The position numbers and the translations under genes are program-made. From Onstottus_B sp049273855 (GTDB lineage Bacteria > Acidobacteriota > Blastocatellia > UBA7656), in assembly GCA_049273855.1 (NCBI GenBank), contig JBASRN010000313.1, positions 51,461 through 115,460 of the forward strand: a stretch of 64,000 nucleotides of DNA, given 5' to 3'. The notes beneath the pieces were generated by a model. That model was not told the DNA's origin. It worked only from the letters and a program-made list of their open reading frames with translations, and made no database searches. Positions 1 to 8,594 of this stretch are shown piece by piece (the first letter of the stretch is position 1; each line of letters begins with the position of its first letter).

Positions 1-69
1 TTAAGACCGGCTAAGAGCGGGGTAAGCTCAGAACGACCTCAGGATTATCAGGGAGTGTGCAATTCATTT

Positions 70-3000
70 ATGAGTAACCGAGTTCTTTGTTTGATCGCGT
101 TGATCGTAGCTGCAATTGGCACGTGGCCAACGGATGGACGGCTGGTTCGGCCGCTCGCTCTTGCCAGTCAACAGCAGACAGTTCTCGTCGAGCAGGTCAT
201 CATCCGGGGGAACAGGCGCATCCCCGAATCAACCGTAAAGATCTGGATAGGCACTCGTGAAGGCGATCCTTACAATCCGGTGCAGCTCGACCGAGACGTT
301 CGCGCGCTCTATGCGCAGGGGCATTTCGAAGACGTGAGGATCTTTGCCGAGGAGGGAACGCGCGGAGGCAAGATCATCACCTTTGAAGTGAGGGAGCGGG
401 CCCTGCTACTTGACATCAAGTACGAAGGGCTGAAGTCAGTGCAGCAGTCGACCCTTCTCGAAGAATTTCGGAAGCGGTCGGTTGGTCTTTCGAAGGAGTC
501 GCAATACGATCCCGTAAAAGCAAAACGCGCCGCCGCAGTGATAAAAGAGTTGCTGGCGAACGAAGGCCGCCCCGAAGCAACAGTAGAACCGGTTATCGAG
601 GAAATATCGGCAACCGCGGTGGGACTGACATTCAAGATCGAAGAGGGTCCCCGGTTCCGAGTAGCCGACATAGAGTTTGAAGGCAACAAGGTCTTCTCCA
701 GTTCTCATCTCCGAAAGCACATGAAGCTGGTGAAGGAAGTGGGTCTCCTGACCACCTTCAGCTCGAAGGACGTCTACCACAAAGACAAATTCGAAGCTGA
801 CCTTGATCGCCTTCGCGTGCTGGTATACGCCGATCAAGGCTATCTGAAAGCGAGGTTCGGAGAACCGCGAGTCGAAGAAGTAGGCGATGTCGGCAACTGG
901 CTGCCGTTCATCGGACACAAGGGCCGCGGTCTCAAGATCGTCGTTCCCATCGACGAAGGCCGGCAGTACCGCGCCGCAGAGGTGAAAGTTGAGGACAACA
1001 CCGAGTTCACCGCCGACGAAATCAAGGGAATCATAGGGCTCAAGACCGGGGAGGTGGTGAAGGGCTACAGCACGGTTCAAAAAGGTCTTGAGAACTTGAA
1101 GAAGCTCTATGGCTCGCGCGGCTACATCCAGTTCAACTCCGGGTTCACACCCGACTTCCACGATGACCCGAACGACTTCGCCAAAGGAACTGTTGACGTG
1201 ACGTTCACTATGGAAGAAGGCAAACAGTACATGCTGCGGCGGCTCGAGTTCATCGGCAACACGTTCACACGCGACAACGTGATGCGGCGCGAAGTATTGC
1301 TGAACGAGGGCGAACGTTACAACGAGCAGATGTGGGACTTGAGCATCTTGCGTCTGAATCAGCTCGGGTACTTCAATCAGGTCAAGAAAGAAGACGCCAC
1401 CATCAACACCAACGAGCGAGAGGGCCAGGTCGACTTGACGCTGAAAGTCGAGGAAAAGGGCCGTCAGCAGATCAGCTTTACCGGCGGCGTGTCCGGGGTC
1501 GGCGGGTCGTATATCGGTCTCGATTATTCGACGAACAACCTGCTCGGCTATGGGGAGACGCTGTCGCTTGCGATAGCGACCGGAAATCTCCAGAAGATCA
1601 TCAATGTCGGCTTTACCGAGCCATATGTGAAGGGCCGGCCTATCAGTCTGGGCGTCAACATCTTCTATCAGAACTATCAGTTTTTTGGCCAGGGGTTCGC
1701 GTCGTTCCGGCCGGGCACCGGAGTTCAGGACTTTAGCGGCCAGTCGCTGTTCACCCAGAAGACACTCGGCGGTGCGGTGACTGCATCTGCGCCTTTGAGT
1801 TTTTTTGCAAAGCGGTTTCGCATGGGTCGCTTTATCAGGCTTGGTGCGTCGTACTCGTACCGCACGACCGACATTATCGACCCGGCGGTGAACGAGGACG
1901 ACGATCCCAGCAACAACATCCTTGTGACCTTCCGTCAGAGCGGGGTGACTCAATCGACATTCACTCCATCCGTCACGTACAACACTCTGAATGGATCCCT
2001 CGACCCGACAAAAGGCAAGTCGATAACGCTGGGGTTCTCTTTGTCAGGAGGACCTCTCGGGGGTAAGGTAAACACGATCCAACCGACATTTGAGTTCAAG
2101 ATGTTTCGGCCGCTTTTTGCGGGCCGGGAGAACACCGCGCAACTAGATCCGCAGAAGACCAGGACGCTTGGTTTTCGGGCGCTGTACTCCTACATAGGCG
2201 CGTTCGGCACGCCCTTCCAATCCAATTCGCTGTCGTTTATCGGGGGCACACCGCTTTTCGCTCGCTTCTTCCTGGGCGGTGAAGAAACGATCCGCGGATA
2301 CAGCATTCGTGGCATCTCGCCGACCGCGCCGGTGTTTTCCACATTCACAACTCAAGACGTCATTGCCAAGGATGTTTTTGGCAACATTTTGAAAGTGCGG
2401 CCACCCAGGAATGGGCGTTCGGGGACGGTTGCACCCAGTGTTATCAACTCGTTCACGGTTACGGACCAACCTGAATCATCGGTGGGTGTTTTTCCCGCCT
2501 TTATTGGCGGGGACACCCAGCTCTTGTTCAATGTCGAGTATCGCATTCCGATCATTGGCCCGGTTTCTGTCGCGCCATTTTTTGACATCGGCTCGGTGTT
2601 CAATATACGATCGCTGGAAGACCAGTTCGAGCGTTCGGAGTTCGTGCCTAACCAGGTAATCGCAGTTCGCATCCTTAATCCGCGCGGCGAGCTCGCAACC
2701 GCAAGAGAGATAAGAAAAGCCAGGCCACCCGAGAGCCAGGGCGGCATTCCGCCGGGGTTCACACAGGTTTTGATCGTGGGTGAAAAGCAGACATCGCGGA
2801 GGGCGGCGCTTTCGCAAACCGTCGCAGGCGTCTTTGACAACTACCGCTACAGCATGGGCGGCGAGATTCGCGTGCAAGTCCCGGTCATCAACGTGCCGTT
2901 CCGTTTGATATTCGCCCTGAACCCAAATGCAAGGACTGACAATCCGTTCTTCTTCGAAGAGAAGCGGGCGATCAGGTTCTCAGTCGGGCGAACTTTCTAG
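70..3000 (+). CDS. bamA: Outer membrane protein assembly factor BamA
   Basis: Omp85-family core of the BAM complex, which folds beta-barrel proteins into the outer membrane. The 976-aa product has a hydrophobic N-terminal signal, five consecutive POTRA-like repeats (roughly residues 35-450, each ending in a short EEG/VEEKG-type strand) and a C-terminal 16-strand-type barrel ending in aromatic F (RFSVGRTF). The barrel contains an RGYS motif (ETIRGYSIRG), the conserved VRGF/Y lid element of loop 6. At about 976 aa it is longer than E. coli BamA (about 810 aa), the excess lying in barrel loops. A GTG at 55 is in frame, but it overlaps the GGGAG ribosome site, so ATG 70 is preferred. It is followed by two skp/ompH genes, the classical neighbour order. 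Seen: domains and motif. Family role is established knowledge. Confidence 0.93.
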   Translation: MSNRVLCLIALIVAAIGTWPTDGRLVRPLALASQQQTVLVEQVIIRGNRRIPESTVKIWIGTREGDPYNPVQLDRDVRALYAQGHFEDVRIFAEEGTRGGKIITFEVRERALLLDIKYEGLKSVQQSTLLEEFRKRSVGLSKESQYDPVKAKRAAAVIKELLANEGRPEATVEPVIEEISATAVGLTFKIEEGPRFRVADIEFEGNKVFSSSHLRKHMKLVKEVGLLTTFSSKDVYHKDKFEADLDRLRVLVYADQGYLKARFGEPRVEEVGDVGNWLPFIGHKGRGLKIVVPIDEGRQYRAAEVKVEDNTEFTADEIKGIIGLKTGEVVKGYSTVQKGLENLKKLYGSRGYIQFNSGFTPDFHDDPNDFAKGTVDVTFTMEEGKQYMLRRLEFIGNTFTRDNVMRREVLLNEGERYNEQMWDLSILRLNQLGYFNQVKKEDATINTNEREGQVDLTLKVEEKGRQQISFTGGVSGVGGSYIGLDYSTNNLLGYGETLSLAIATGNLQKIINVGFTEPYVKGRPISLGVNIFYQNYQFFGQGFASFRPGTGVQDFSGQSLFTQKTLGGAVTASAPLSFFAKRFRMGRFIRLGASYSYRTTDIIDPAVNEDDDPSNNILVTFRQSGVTQSTFTPSVTYNTLNGSLDPTKGKSITLGFSLSGGPLGGKVNTIQPTFEFKMFRPLFAGRENTAQLDPQKTRTLGFRALYSYIGAFGTPFQSNSLSFIGGTPLFARFFLGGEETIRGYSIRGISPTAPVFSTFTTQDVIAKDVFGNILKVRPPRNGRSGTVAPSVINSFTVTDQPESSVGVFPAFIGGDTQLLFNVEYRIPIIGPVSVAPFFDIGSVFNIRSLEDQFERSEFVPNQVIAVRILNPRGELATAREIRKARPPESQGGIPPGFTQVLIVGEKQTSRRAALSQTVAGVFDNYRYSMGGEIRVQVPVINVPFRLIFALNPNARTDNPFFFEEKRAIRFSVGRTF

Positions 3001-3071
3001 AAGCGCCGCCGTGTCCCTGACAGGCGGCAAACGAAAAAAAAGGAGTCATTTAAACCTGTTACTTGTCGCTG

Positions 3072-3099
3072 TTGTTATGTCACTTGTGGCTGCTATAAT
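3072..3099 (+). promoter_or_regulatory. Sigma-70-type promoter upstream of the skp/ompH pair
   Basis: TTGTTA (3072-3077), 16-nt spacer, then a perfect TATAAT (3094-3099), 68 nt before the skp start at 3167. This suggests the two chaperone genes have their own promoter besides any read-through from bamA. Confidence 0.5.
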
Positions 3100-3166
3100 C
3101 ACGCTTTTCCGGGCGGCGGCTGACGCCATCAGTCAGGCGCGCACAATAGAAAACACAGGAGCATCT

Positions 3167-3820
3167 ATGTTGAAGATCAAGTTTGCTGCGCTGGCGGCAG
3201 TTCTAGTGGCGTCGACGGCGGGGCTGGCGTCGGCGCAGCAGGCCACTCAGGCCGGGGTCGGCGCCGCAATTCCAGACGGCAAGGTCGCCGTCATGAACAC
3301 TGAGGCGTTTCGGATGTCGATCAATGAGTTGAAAGTCAAATATGATCAGGTCGATAACCAGTTCAAAGACCGCTATCAAAAGCTTCAAGGCGTCGAAAGC
3401 CAGTTGAAACAGATGGAAAGCGACATACGGACGAAGTGTCCAAACTTGACGCCCGATAAATGCCAGGAGTTGCAGACTGCGTTCGAGGACCTGAAAAAGC
3501 GCGGAACCCGTGACTACGAAGACTTGAAGGCCGACTACGAACGAACTGTCGATACGTCGACAAAGCCGATCCGCGACAAGCTGTTTCAGTTTCTCAACAC
3601 CTACGCCTCGCAACGCGGGATCGTAGTCATCTTCAACCTGGCCGGCGCCGCGCAAACCGGAGCCCTTGCTTTCTGGAACCCGGGCGCCGACATCACCGAC
3701 GATTTCATCGCCGCTTATAACAAAGCGAATCCGATTGCCGGTGCTGCTCCTGCTACGCCCGGTGTCCAACCGTCGGCGACGCCGGCCAAGCCGGTAGTTA
3801 AACCGCCGGCCAAACCGTAG
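3167..3820 (+). CDS. Periplasmic OmpH/Skp-family chaperone, copy 1
   Basis: Predicted 217-aa periplasmic chaperone that holds unfolded outer-membrane proteins for BamA. Residues 1-24 form a clear signal peptide ending LASAQ. Then comes the family's first beta strand (GKVAVMNTEAF), a long charged helical region (about 65-150) that forms the coiled-coil arms, and a C-terminal strand (RGIVVIFNLAG) followed by a Pro/Ala-rich tail. An open frame extends upstream to 2927, but ATG 3167 has an AGGA site six bases ahead and starts the signal peptide. Two Cys (TKCPNLTPDKCQEL) sit in the helical arm, which is unusual for Skp and could form a disulfide. It lies downstream of bamA and 20 bp before a paralogue. 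Confidence 0.85.
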   Translation: MLKIKFAALAAVLVASTAGLASAQQATQAGVGAAIPDGKVAVMNTEAFRMSINELKVKYDQVDNQFKDRYQKLQGVESQLKQMESDIRTKCPNLTPDKCQELQTAFEDLKKRGTRDYEDLKADYERTVDTSTKPIRDKLFQFLNTYASQRGIVVIFNLAGAAQTGALAFWNPGADITDDFIAAYNKANPIAGAAPATPGVQPSATPAKPVVKPPAKP

Positions 3821-3840
3821 CGTCGAGAGGAGTCATTCAG

Positions 3841-4455
3841 ATGAGATACTTTAGACTAGCGCTAACAGCAGTCGCGCTTGCGACCATCGGAGTTGGAGCG
3901 TCTGCCCAGGTTACGTCGGGGTTGACGCCGCAAGCGGGCGCCGCACCTGCCGCTCTTCCGCAAGGCAAGGTCGCGGTCATCAACACCGCGATGTTTCAAG
4001 GGCAAGTCACCGAGTTCAAGACCAGGATCGAGGCGCTCAACCGCCAGTTCGAGGCGCGAGTGAAAGAGGTCCAGGGGTTGGGTGAGAAGATCACCGCGCT
4101 TGAGGCGACGATAAAGACCCAGGCTTCCACTTTGTCTCCTGCGACGGTCGCTGAGAAAACCGAACAGCTCGCAGTGATGAAGAAGGACTACCAGCGAAAA
4201 GGCGAGGACCTGCAGGCCGACGCCAGCCGCGCGCGCGATAAGGCATTCGAGCCCATCCAGGCCAAGCTGCAGAAGTTCGCCGCACAGTTTACGGCAACGC
4301 GTGGCATCGTCCTGCTTGTCGACGCGGCTAACGGCGTGCAGTCAGGGACGTTGCTCTGGTACGACCGGCGGTCGGATGTCACCCAGGACTTCATAAACGA
4401 ATATAACAAGGCCAACCCGGCGGCCGCGGCGCCAACCACGCCACCCAAGCCTTGA
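3841..4455 (+). CDS. Periplasmic OmpH/Skp-family chaperone, copy 2
   Basis: Predicted 204-aa paralogue of the preceding gene: signal peptide (residues 1-22, ending ASAQ), GKVAVINTAMF first strand, Gln/Lys/Glu-rich helical arms (about 55-145), RGIVLLVDAANG strand and a Pro-rich tail. A GAGAGGAG ribosome site precedes the ATG. It lacks the Cys pair of copy 1. The pair probably arose by tandem duplication (both share the N-terminal strand, the TQDFI/TDDFI-AYNKANP segment and the tail type) and is probably co-transcribed from the 3072 promoter to the hairpin at 4479. Confidence 0.85.
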   Translation: MRYFRLALTAVALATIGVGASAQVTSGLTPQAGAAPAALPQGKVAVINTAMFQGQVTEFKTRIEALNRQFEARVKEVQGLGEKITALEATIKTQASTLSPATVAEKTEQLAVMKKDYQRKGEDLQADASRARDKAFEPIQAKLQKFAAQFTATRGIVLLVDAANGVQSGTLLWYDRRSDVTQDFINEYNKANPAAAAPTTPPKP

Positions 4456-4478
4456 CCCCCAAAACGAAGTAAGACCGG

Positions 4479-4527
4479 AAGCGAGAGTAAGCGAACCGCC
4501 GCATGCTCTCGCTTTCTGTTTTGTTTT
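4479..4527 (+). terminator. Rho-independent terminator after the skp pair
   Basis: Nine-bp stem AAGCGAGAG (4479-4487) with CTCTCGCTT (4506-4514), 18-nt loop, followed by the T-rich run TCTGTTTTGTTTT. It separates the + strand envelope genes from the convergent DUF4388 gene. Confidence 0.7.
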
Positions 4528-4535
4528 GAGCGAAG

Positions 4536-5240
4536 CTACTGGAAGGAATCGAGCTTGCCGAGGCCATGCTCTTCTTCATCCTTTGTGCGAAGAAGATCGA
4601 GTATGAGGGCAGTGTTGCTCGTAGCCTGAATCGTCCGATTGTAAACAGCATTCGACTTCTCGAACTCGAATGAACCGTCTGCCGCGCCGGCCAGATTGCC
4701 CAGCGCCTTTCGTCCCATGTCAACACCTGACTTGGCCCCGATCACCAGGCCTTCGTCAAAGTGAATCTCTCCGCTTGCCGCCGTTGAGGTCACGGTCAAA
4801 GCACCGCTCAGTCTGCTGTTTTCGAGGATCTGAACGATGTCGAACAAGCTGACTTCAGCCAGATTGCCTGACAATATTTTCTGCGCGCGGAGCTGAGCCG
4901 GTTCCGAGCGTCGCGCTGCGCGCAGCGGACCGGTTACCGAGACCCTGGGGTCGAGCCGTTTCGCTTCCAGCAGCCTTTCATTCGCCTTATCAACATCGCC
5001 CGCCGAAATGTGCAAGCTGGCAAGCGCCAAACAGTGCTGCGCGGCCTGGTCGCGCAGCCCCGCGTCAATCAGAATCTCTCTCAGCTTCTCTCGCAGTCCG
5101 ACGTGCCGCGGCGCGCTGTCTATCGAGCGCTCCAGAGTTTCAATCGCGCGGCTTATCATTCGATACTTGACCAGCAGCTCCGCATCGATGATGGCGCTTT
5201 CGGGATCGGGCTCGGCGGTGTTGTTGTTTCTCATCTCCAT
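4536..5240 (-). CDS. TPR-like / DUF4388 protein
   Basis: 234 aa. The N-terminal half (about 15-105) is helical with tetratricopeptide-like spacing (LVKYRMISRAIETLERS, then AAQHCLALASLHISAGDVDKA). The C-terminal half (about 125-225) matches the DUF4388/PATAN-like pattern: GNLAEVSLFDIVQILE, then SGALTVTS, GEIHFDEGLVIGA and GSFEFEKS. Such domains occur in bacterial signalling and gliding or response-regulator proteins; a substrate or partner cannot be read from the sequence. No signal peptide or membrane segment, so probably cytoplasmic. A second in-frame ATG lies six bases downstream (MEMRNNN). It lies 52 bp downstream of lpxI on the same strand. Confidence 0.7.
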   Translation of the reverse strand: MEMRNNNTAEPDPESAIIDAELLVKYRMISRAIETLERSIDSAPRHVGLREKLREILIDAGLRDQAAQHCLALASLHISAGDVDKANERLLEAKRLDPRVSVTGPLRAARRSEPAQLRAQKILSGNLAEVSLFDIVQILENSRLSGALTVTSTAASGEIHFDEGLVIGAKSGVDMGRKALGNLAGAADGSFEFEKSNAVYNRTIQATSNTALILDLLRTKDEEEHGLGKLDSFQ

Positions 5241-5292
5241 TCGTTTCTACTCGGCGTAGTTTACCATCGAGGCCGGACTCTGACTATAGCTG

Positions 5293-6099
5293 CTACTCGC
5301 CGCTAACCACGCAAATCCCCGATTGGTCGGCCAGCCCGACGATCTGCTCCTTGTCAAATAGCAACGTCTTGTTTTTCGTGACGTGAACCCCGGTTGCGCC
5401 CGCGCCCTTCATCGCTTCGATAGTGGCCACGCCAATTACCGGCACGTCGAAGCGCATGTCCTGGTTTGGCTTGGCGGCCTTGACCACGACAAAAGGACGG
5501 CCGCCGGTGATTTCGCCTGCGCGAGCTATCACCGCGTCGCTGCCTTCCATCGCTTCGACGGCCACAACCGCTCGATCCTTGACGCAAAGAGTCTGGCCCA
5601 GGTCGAGCGGGCCGATCTCTCTCGCCACTTCGAGGCCGTAATCGAAATCCGCGCGCTCCTGACTGGTCGGTCCGCGACGGGTAAGCACTCCTTCGCGAGC
5701 CAGAAACGATTCAAGAAAAGCAGTCGACTCGACCAGTGTGATCCCCTCTCCAGCCAGTTCGTGGGCGACGGCGCCGATCAGGCTGTCGGTGTTCTTCGAT
5801 GACAGCCGCGCGAGCATCCGGACCATTCGAAGGTCGGGCAGCGCGTTCAGACGGAAAATCTGATGGTGCTTTACCTGGCCGGCCATGATCGCGTGCGTCA
5901 CATGTTCGCGCTTGAAGAAGCGGATGAGGCGGCCAAGTTGTCCGACCCCCACCCATTCGACGCGCCCCGCGTGGCTGTCTATCTCTGGGGCAGTCTCTTC
6001 CTTGATCGCCGCGACGACCATCTCGACGCCCTGCTCGCGCGCGCCTTCGAGCACGAGGAAGGGGAAGCGTCCGTTGCCTGCTATCAAACCGTACTTCAT
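5293..6099 (-). CDS. lpxI: UDP-2,3-diacylglucosamine diphosphatase LpxI
   Basis: 268 aa, the usual length for LpxI (DUF1009), which hydrolyses UDP-2,3-diacylglucosamine to lipid X in lipid A synthesis and replaces LpxH in many alphaproteobacteria and other phyla. Seen: N-terminal GLIAGNGRFPFLVLEGAREQG, central HAIMAGQVKHHQIF, and the C-terminal catalytic-domain segment QDMRFDVPVIGVATIEAM, which carries the conserved Asp of the family. No Shine-Dalgarno is recognisable before the ATG. Instead the 17-bp inverted repeat at 6126-6186 lies just upstream. Encoded in the same direction as ocd, lpxA, fabZ and lpxD. Confidence 0.92.
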   Translation of the reverse strand: MKYGLIAGNGRFPFLVLEGAREQGVEMVVAAIKEETAPEIDSHAGRVEWVGVGQLGRLIRFFKREHVTHAIMAGQVKHHQIFRLNALPDLRMVRMLARLSSKNTDSLIGAVAHELAGEGITLVESTAFLESFLAREGVLTRRGPTSQERADFDYGLEVAREIGPLDLGQTLCVKDRAVVAVEAMEGSDAVIARAGEITGGRPFVVVKAAKPNQDMRFDVPVIGVATIEAMKGAGATGVHVTKNKTLLFDKEQIVGLADQSGICVVSGE

Positions 6100-6125
6100 A
6101 AGCGGTGGTCGGTGGTGAGTAGTCC

Positions 6126-6186
6126 GTAGTCCGTAGCTCGTGTCCCAAGGTTCGCCGCGGTACCTGGAGCACGAGCTACGGACTAC
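6126..6186. repeat. Word-built inverted repeat between ocd and lpxI
   Basis: Arms 6126-6142 and 6170-6186 are a perfect 17-bp inverted repeat (GTAGTCCGTAGCTCGTG and complement) with a 27-nt loop. The flanks carry further near copies of the word (AGTAGTCC, GACTACTGACTACTGAC). On the - strand it lies about 27 nt upstream of the lpxI start codon. One of the dispersed hairpin elements described in the findings. Confidence 0.85.
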
Positions 6187-6204
6187 TGACTACTGACAAC
6201 AGCT

Positions 6205-7191
6205 TCAGAATTCCACCCACGCCCCAACCTGACTCGCCTGAGCTTTGGTGTAGAGATAATCTGCCGACGCCAGGTCCTCAATCGCGAGACCAAGCGACTT
6301 GAAAAGCGTGATCTCGTCCGCCGAAGTCCTGCCCGGATGCTTATCGATCAACAAATCACCGATCTCCGCGCGGATGTGGTCAGGCCCGATCGCGCCTTCC
6401 CGCATCGCAAACAAGTAGTCACCGCCTTCGTTCAATGTCGACTCACGCCGGTCCACAAACAGGGTCGCCGCCGCCATCGTCGCCGTGTCAACTTCTCGCG
6501 TTGTCGGAATGCTCGACCCGACGACATTCAAATGAGCACCGGCTGAAATCCAGTCGCGTTTAAGGATTGCGCGCTCAGCTGTAGTCGCGGTGACTATCAA
6601 GTCTGCGCCTCGCACGGCAGCTTCGACGCTTTCGAAGGGCTCGATGGGAAATCCGTAGCGCGGCTTCAACTCGTCCGCGAATCGTCGCGCGTGATCCAGT
6701 GTCAGACTCGCGACACGCACGCGCTTGATCGCGCGCACCGAGGACATTGCTTCGAGGTGGGCGCGAGCTTGCACGCCCGAGCCGATGATCGCAAGCTCAC
6801 ATGCGTCTTCCCGAGCCAGCAGCTTGGTGGCCACGCCCGAAACCGCCGCCGTTCTGATCGCGGTGATCGCCGAAGCGTTCATCACCGCAAGCAACTCTCC
6901 GGTTTCAGCGCTAAAAAGCAACACGCCACCCTGATGTGAATCGAGACCTACGGGGGGATTGCCGGCAAAAAAACAAACGGCCTTCAGTCCATAAGCCGCG
7001 CGTTCGCCCGCGCGATAGGAAGGCATGAGCGCCATATCACCCGACGCACCCGGCGGATGAATGATCATTCGAAGCGGTTGGTGAGCTTCCCCTCGCGCAA
7101 GCGCGGCGAGCGCTTCTTCCATCACCGGAATGCATTCGCCGACTGGCAGGAGATCTTCGACCTCTGAGTGGCTGAGAACAACTATCTTCAT
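6205..7191 (-). CDS. Ornithine cyclodeaminase / mu-crystallin family protein
   Basis: 328 aa, normal for the family. NAD(P)-binding Rossmann segment LAIIGSGVQARAHLEAM (about 123-140), upstream ETGELLAVMNASAITAIRTAAVSGVAT (Arg and substrate pocket region) and downstream VVGSSIPTTREVD with the conserved Asp. Members include ornithine cyclodeaminase, alanine dehydrogenase and ketimine or N-alkyl amino-acid reductases, so the substrate cannot be fixed. Location is odd: it lies between lpxA (22 bp away) and lpxI, in a block otherwise devoted to lipid A. Confidence 0.85.
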   Translation of the reverse strand: MKIVVLSHSEVEDLLPVGECIPVMEEALAALARGEAHQPLRMIIHPPGASGDMALMPSYRAGERAAYGLKAVCFFAGNPPVGLDSHQGGVLLFSAETGELLAVMNASAITAIRTAAVSGVATKLLAREDACELAIIGSGVQARAHLEAMSSVRAIKRVRVASLTLDHARRFADELKPRYGFPIEPFESVEAAVRGADLIVTATTAERAILKRDWISAGAHLNVVGSSIPTTREVDTATMAAATLFVDRRESTLNEGGDYLFAMREGAIGPDHIRAEIGDLLIDKHPGRTSADEITLFKSLGLAIEDLASADYLYTKAQASQVGAWVEF

Positions 7192-7213
7192 CTCACGAGT
7201 CCCTCATCAACAG

Positions 7214-8005
7214 TCACTTGGTTACGCCGCGCTGCGAACTCTCGATAAACTCGACCAGATAATCGATCTCGGGCCAGCCGCTCAACTCACGCTTTATCGC
7301 TTCGACGGCCTGAGTTGTGTTCAGCTTTGCCGCAAGCAGCAGCCGGAACGCACGAGTGATTCTAATGATCTCTTCGCTTGAAAAGCCACGCCGCTTTAAC
7401 CCAAGCGTGTTCTGTCCGTAGCATCGCGCGTGATTGCCGACTGTGCGCGCGTAGGGCAAAGCGTCCTTTACTACCGCCGAGAACGCTCCGATAAAAGCGT
7501 GTCGCCCGACCCGGCAGAACTGATGTACTCCCGAGAAGGCGCCGAGAGTGACGTAGTCCTCGACGATCACGTGCCCGGCTAATACTGCTCCATTTGCAAA
7601 GATAACATGATCGCCGATCAGGCAGTCGTGAGCGACGTGGGCTTGTGTCATGAAAAGATTGTCAGCGCCGATCCTGGTAAGGTTACCGCCGCCCGCGGTG
7701 CCGCGATGCAGCGTCGTGTACTCCCGAAAGACATTGCGCTCGCCCGCTTGAAGTCCGCTTGGCTCGCCGTGGTACTTCAGATCGTTTGGCGCCTGGCCGG
7801 CCGACACGAAGGGGAAAAAGGTGCAACCCCGGCCAAACTCCGACGGGCCCTCGATGACGCAGTGGCTGCCTACGCGAACGTCATCGTGCAGAATTACGTC
7901 ATCGCCCACAATAGAATAAGGTCCGATGGAAACGTTGCGACCCAGTTCCGCCTTTGGGCTGACAATGGCTGCCGGGTGGATCGACACTGGACGAGGTTCC
8001 ATCAT
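7214..8005 (-). CDS. lpxA: Acyl-ACP--UDP-N-acetylglucosamine O-acyltransferase LpxA
   Basis: 263 aa. First committed acylation of lipid A synthesis, in the cytoplasm. Seen: left-handed beta-helix hexapeptide repeats over about residues 8-190 (IHPAAIVSPKAELGRNVSIG), the catalytic-His region (NLFMTQAHVAHDCLIGDH) and the C-terminal helical domain (RRGFSSEEIIRITRAFRLL). The start ATGATG overlaps the fabZ stop (TGA at 8004-8002), so translation is probably coupled. Confidence 0.95.
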   Translation of the reverse strand: MMEPRPVSIHPAAIVSPKAELGRNVSIGPYSIVGDDVILHDDVRVGSHCVIEGPSEFGRGCTFFPFVSAGQAPNDLKYHGEPSGLQAGERNVFREYTTLHRGTAGGGNLTRIGADNLFMTQAHVAHDCLIGDHVIFANGAVLAGHVIVEDYVTLGAFSGVHQFCRVGRHAFIGAFSAVVKDALPYARTVGNHARCYGQNTLGLKRRGFSSEEIIRITRAFRLLLAAKLNTTQAVEAIKRELSGWPEIDYLVEFIESSQRGVTK

Positions 8006-8499
8006 CTCTCGACAGGGGTAAAGGCGGCGTTGTTGAGCTGCTCGCCGCGCTCTACAACCGAGCGATCGACAAGCGCAGAAGAGATCTCCGCTTCTGCTAC
8101 GAGCTCGCCGTCCACGTACGCCTCGCCGCGCAGCTTGATGTAGCGCGGCCGAAGCCGCAGCACCGTCAGCTCGAGCCTGAGCTGGTCGCCGGGCACAACC
8201 GGGCGGCGGAATTTGGCGCCGTCGATTCCGGTGAAGAAGACGAGCTTCGATTCACGATCCGGAAGGTTCGCAAGCATCATAACGCCGGCCGTCTGCGCCA
8301 TCGCTTCGACTATCAACACCCCGGGCATGACCGGCGCTCCCGGGAAATGACCCGCGAAGAACGGCTCGTTGAGCGATACGTTCTTTATCCCGACCACGCG
8401 CTTGCCGAGCTCGTATTCAATGATCCTATCAACGAGCAAGAACGGATAACGGTGCGGCAAGATTGCCTGAATCTGGGTTATGTCGAGCAAAGTCTCCAT
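8002..8499 (-). CDS. fabZ: 3-hydroxyacyl-ACP dehydratase FabZ
   Basis: 165 aa hot-dog-fold dehydratase of fatty acid elongation. The active-site His lies in EPFFAGHFPGAPVMPGVLIV and the catalytic Glu in LIVEAMAQTAG. N-terminal HRYPFLLVDRI is diagnostic. Lies between lpxD and lpxA as in many bacteria, linking the 3-hydroxyacyl-ACP pool to lipid A. Overlaps lpxA by four bases. Confidence 0.95.
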   Translation of the reverse strand: METLLDITQIQAILPHRYPFLLVDRIIEYELGKRVVGIKNVSLNEPFFAGHFPGAPVMPGVLIVEAMAQTAGVMMLANLPDRESKLVFFTGIDGAKFRRPVVPGDQLRLELTVLRLRPRYIKLRGEAYVDGELVAEAEISSALVDRSVVERGEQLNNAAFTPVER

Positions 8500-8594
8500 A
8501 TCTCAATCGCTCTTACCAATGGGGACTGCGAAGGTATTTCTTATAAGATCAGCGAGGATTTCATTCAATCAACGGAGCGATTTCCGATTTTCAC

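Noticed and set aside
436..1953. Long antisense frame opposite bamA (505 codons)
   Set aside because: It mirrors the codon bias of bamA, has no ribosome site and no recognisable protein features. Similar shadows lie opposite miaB (42527-44140), rluD (34773-35858) and the ADOP genes.
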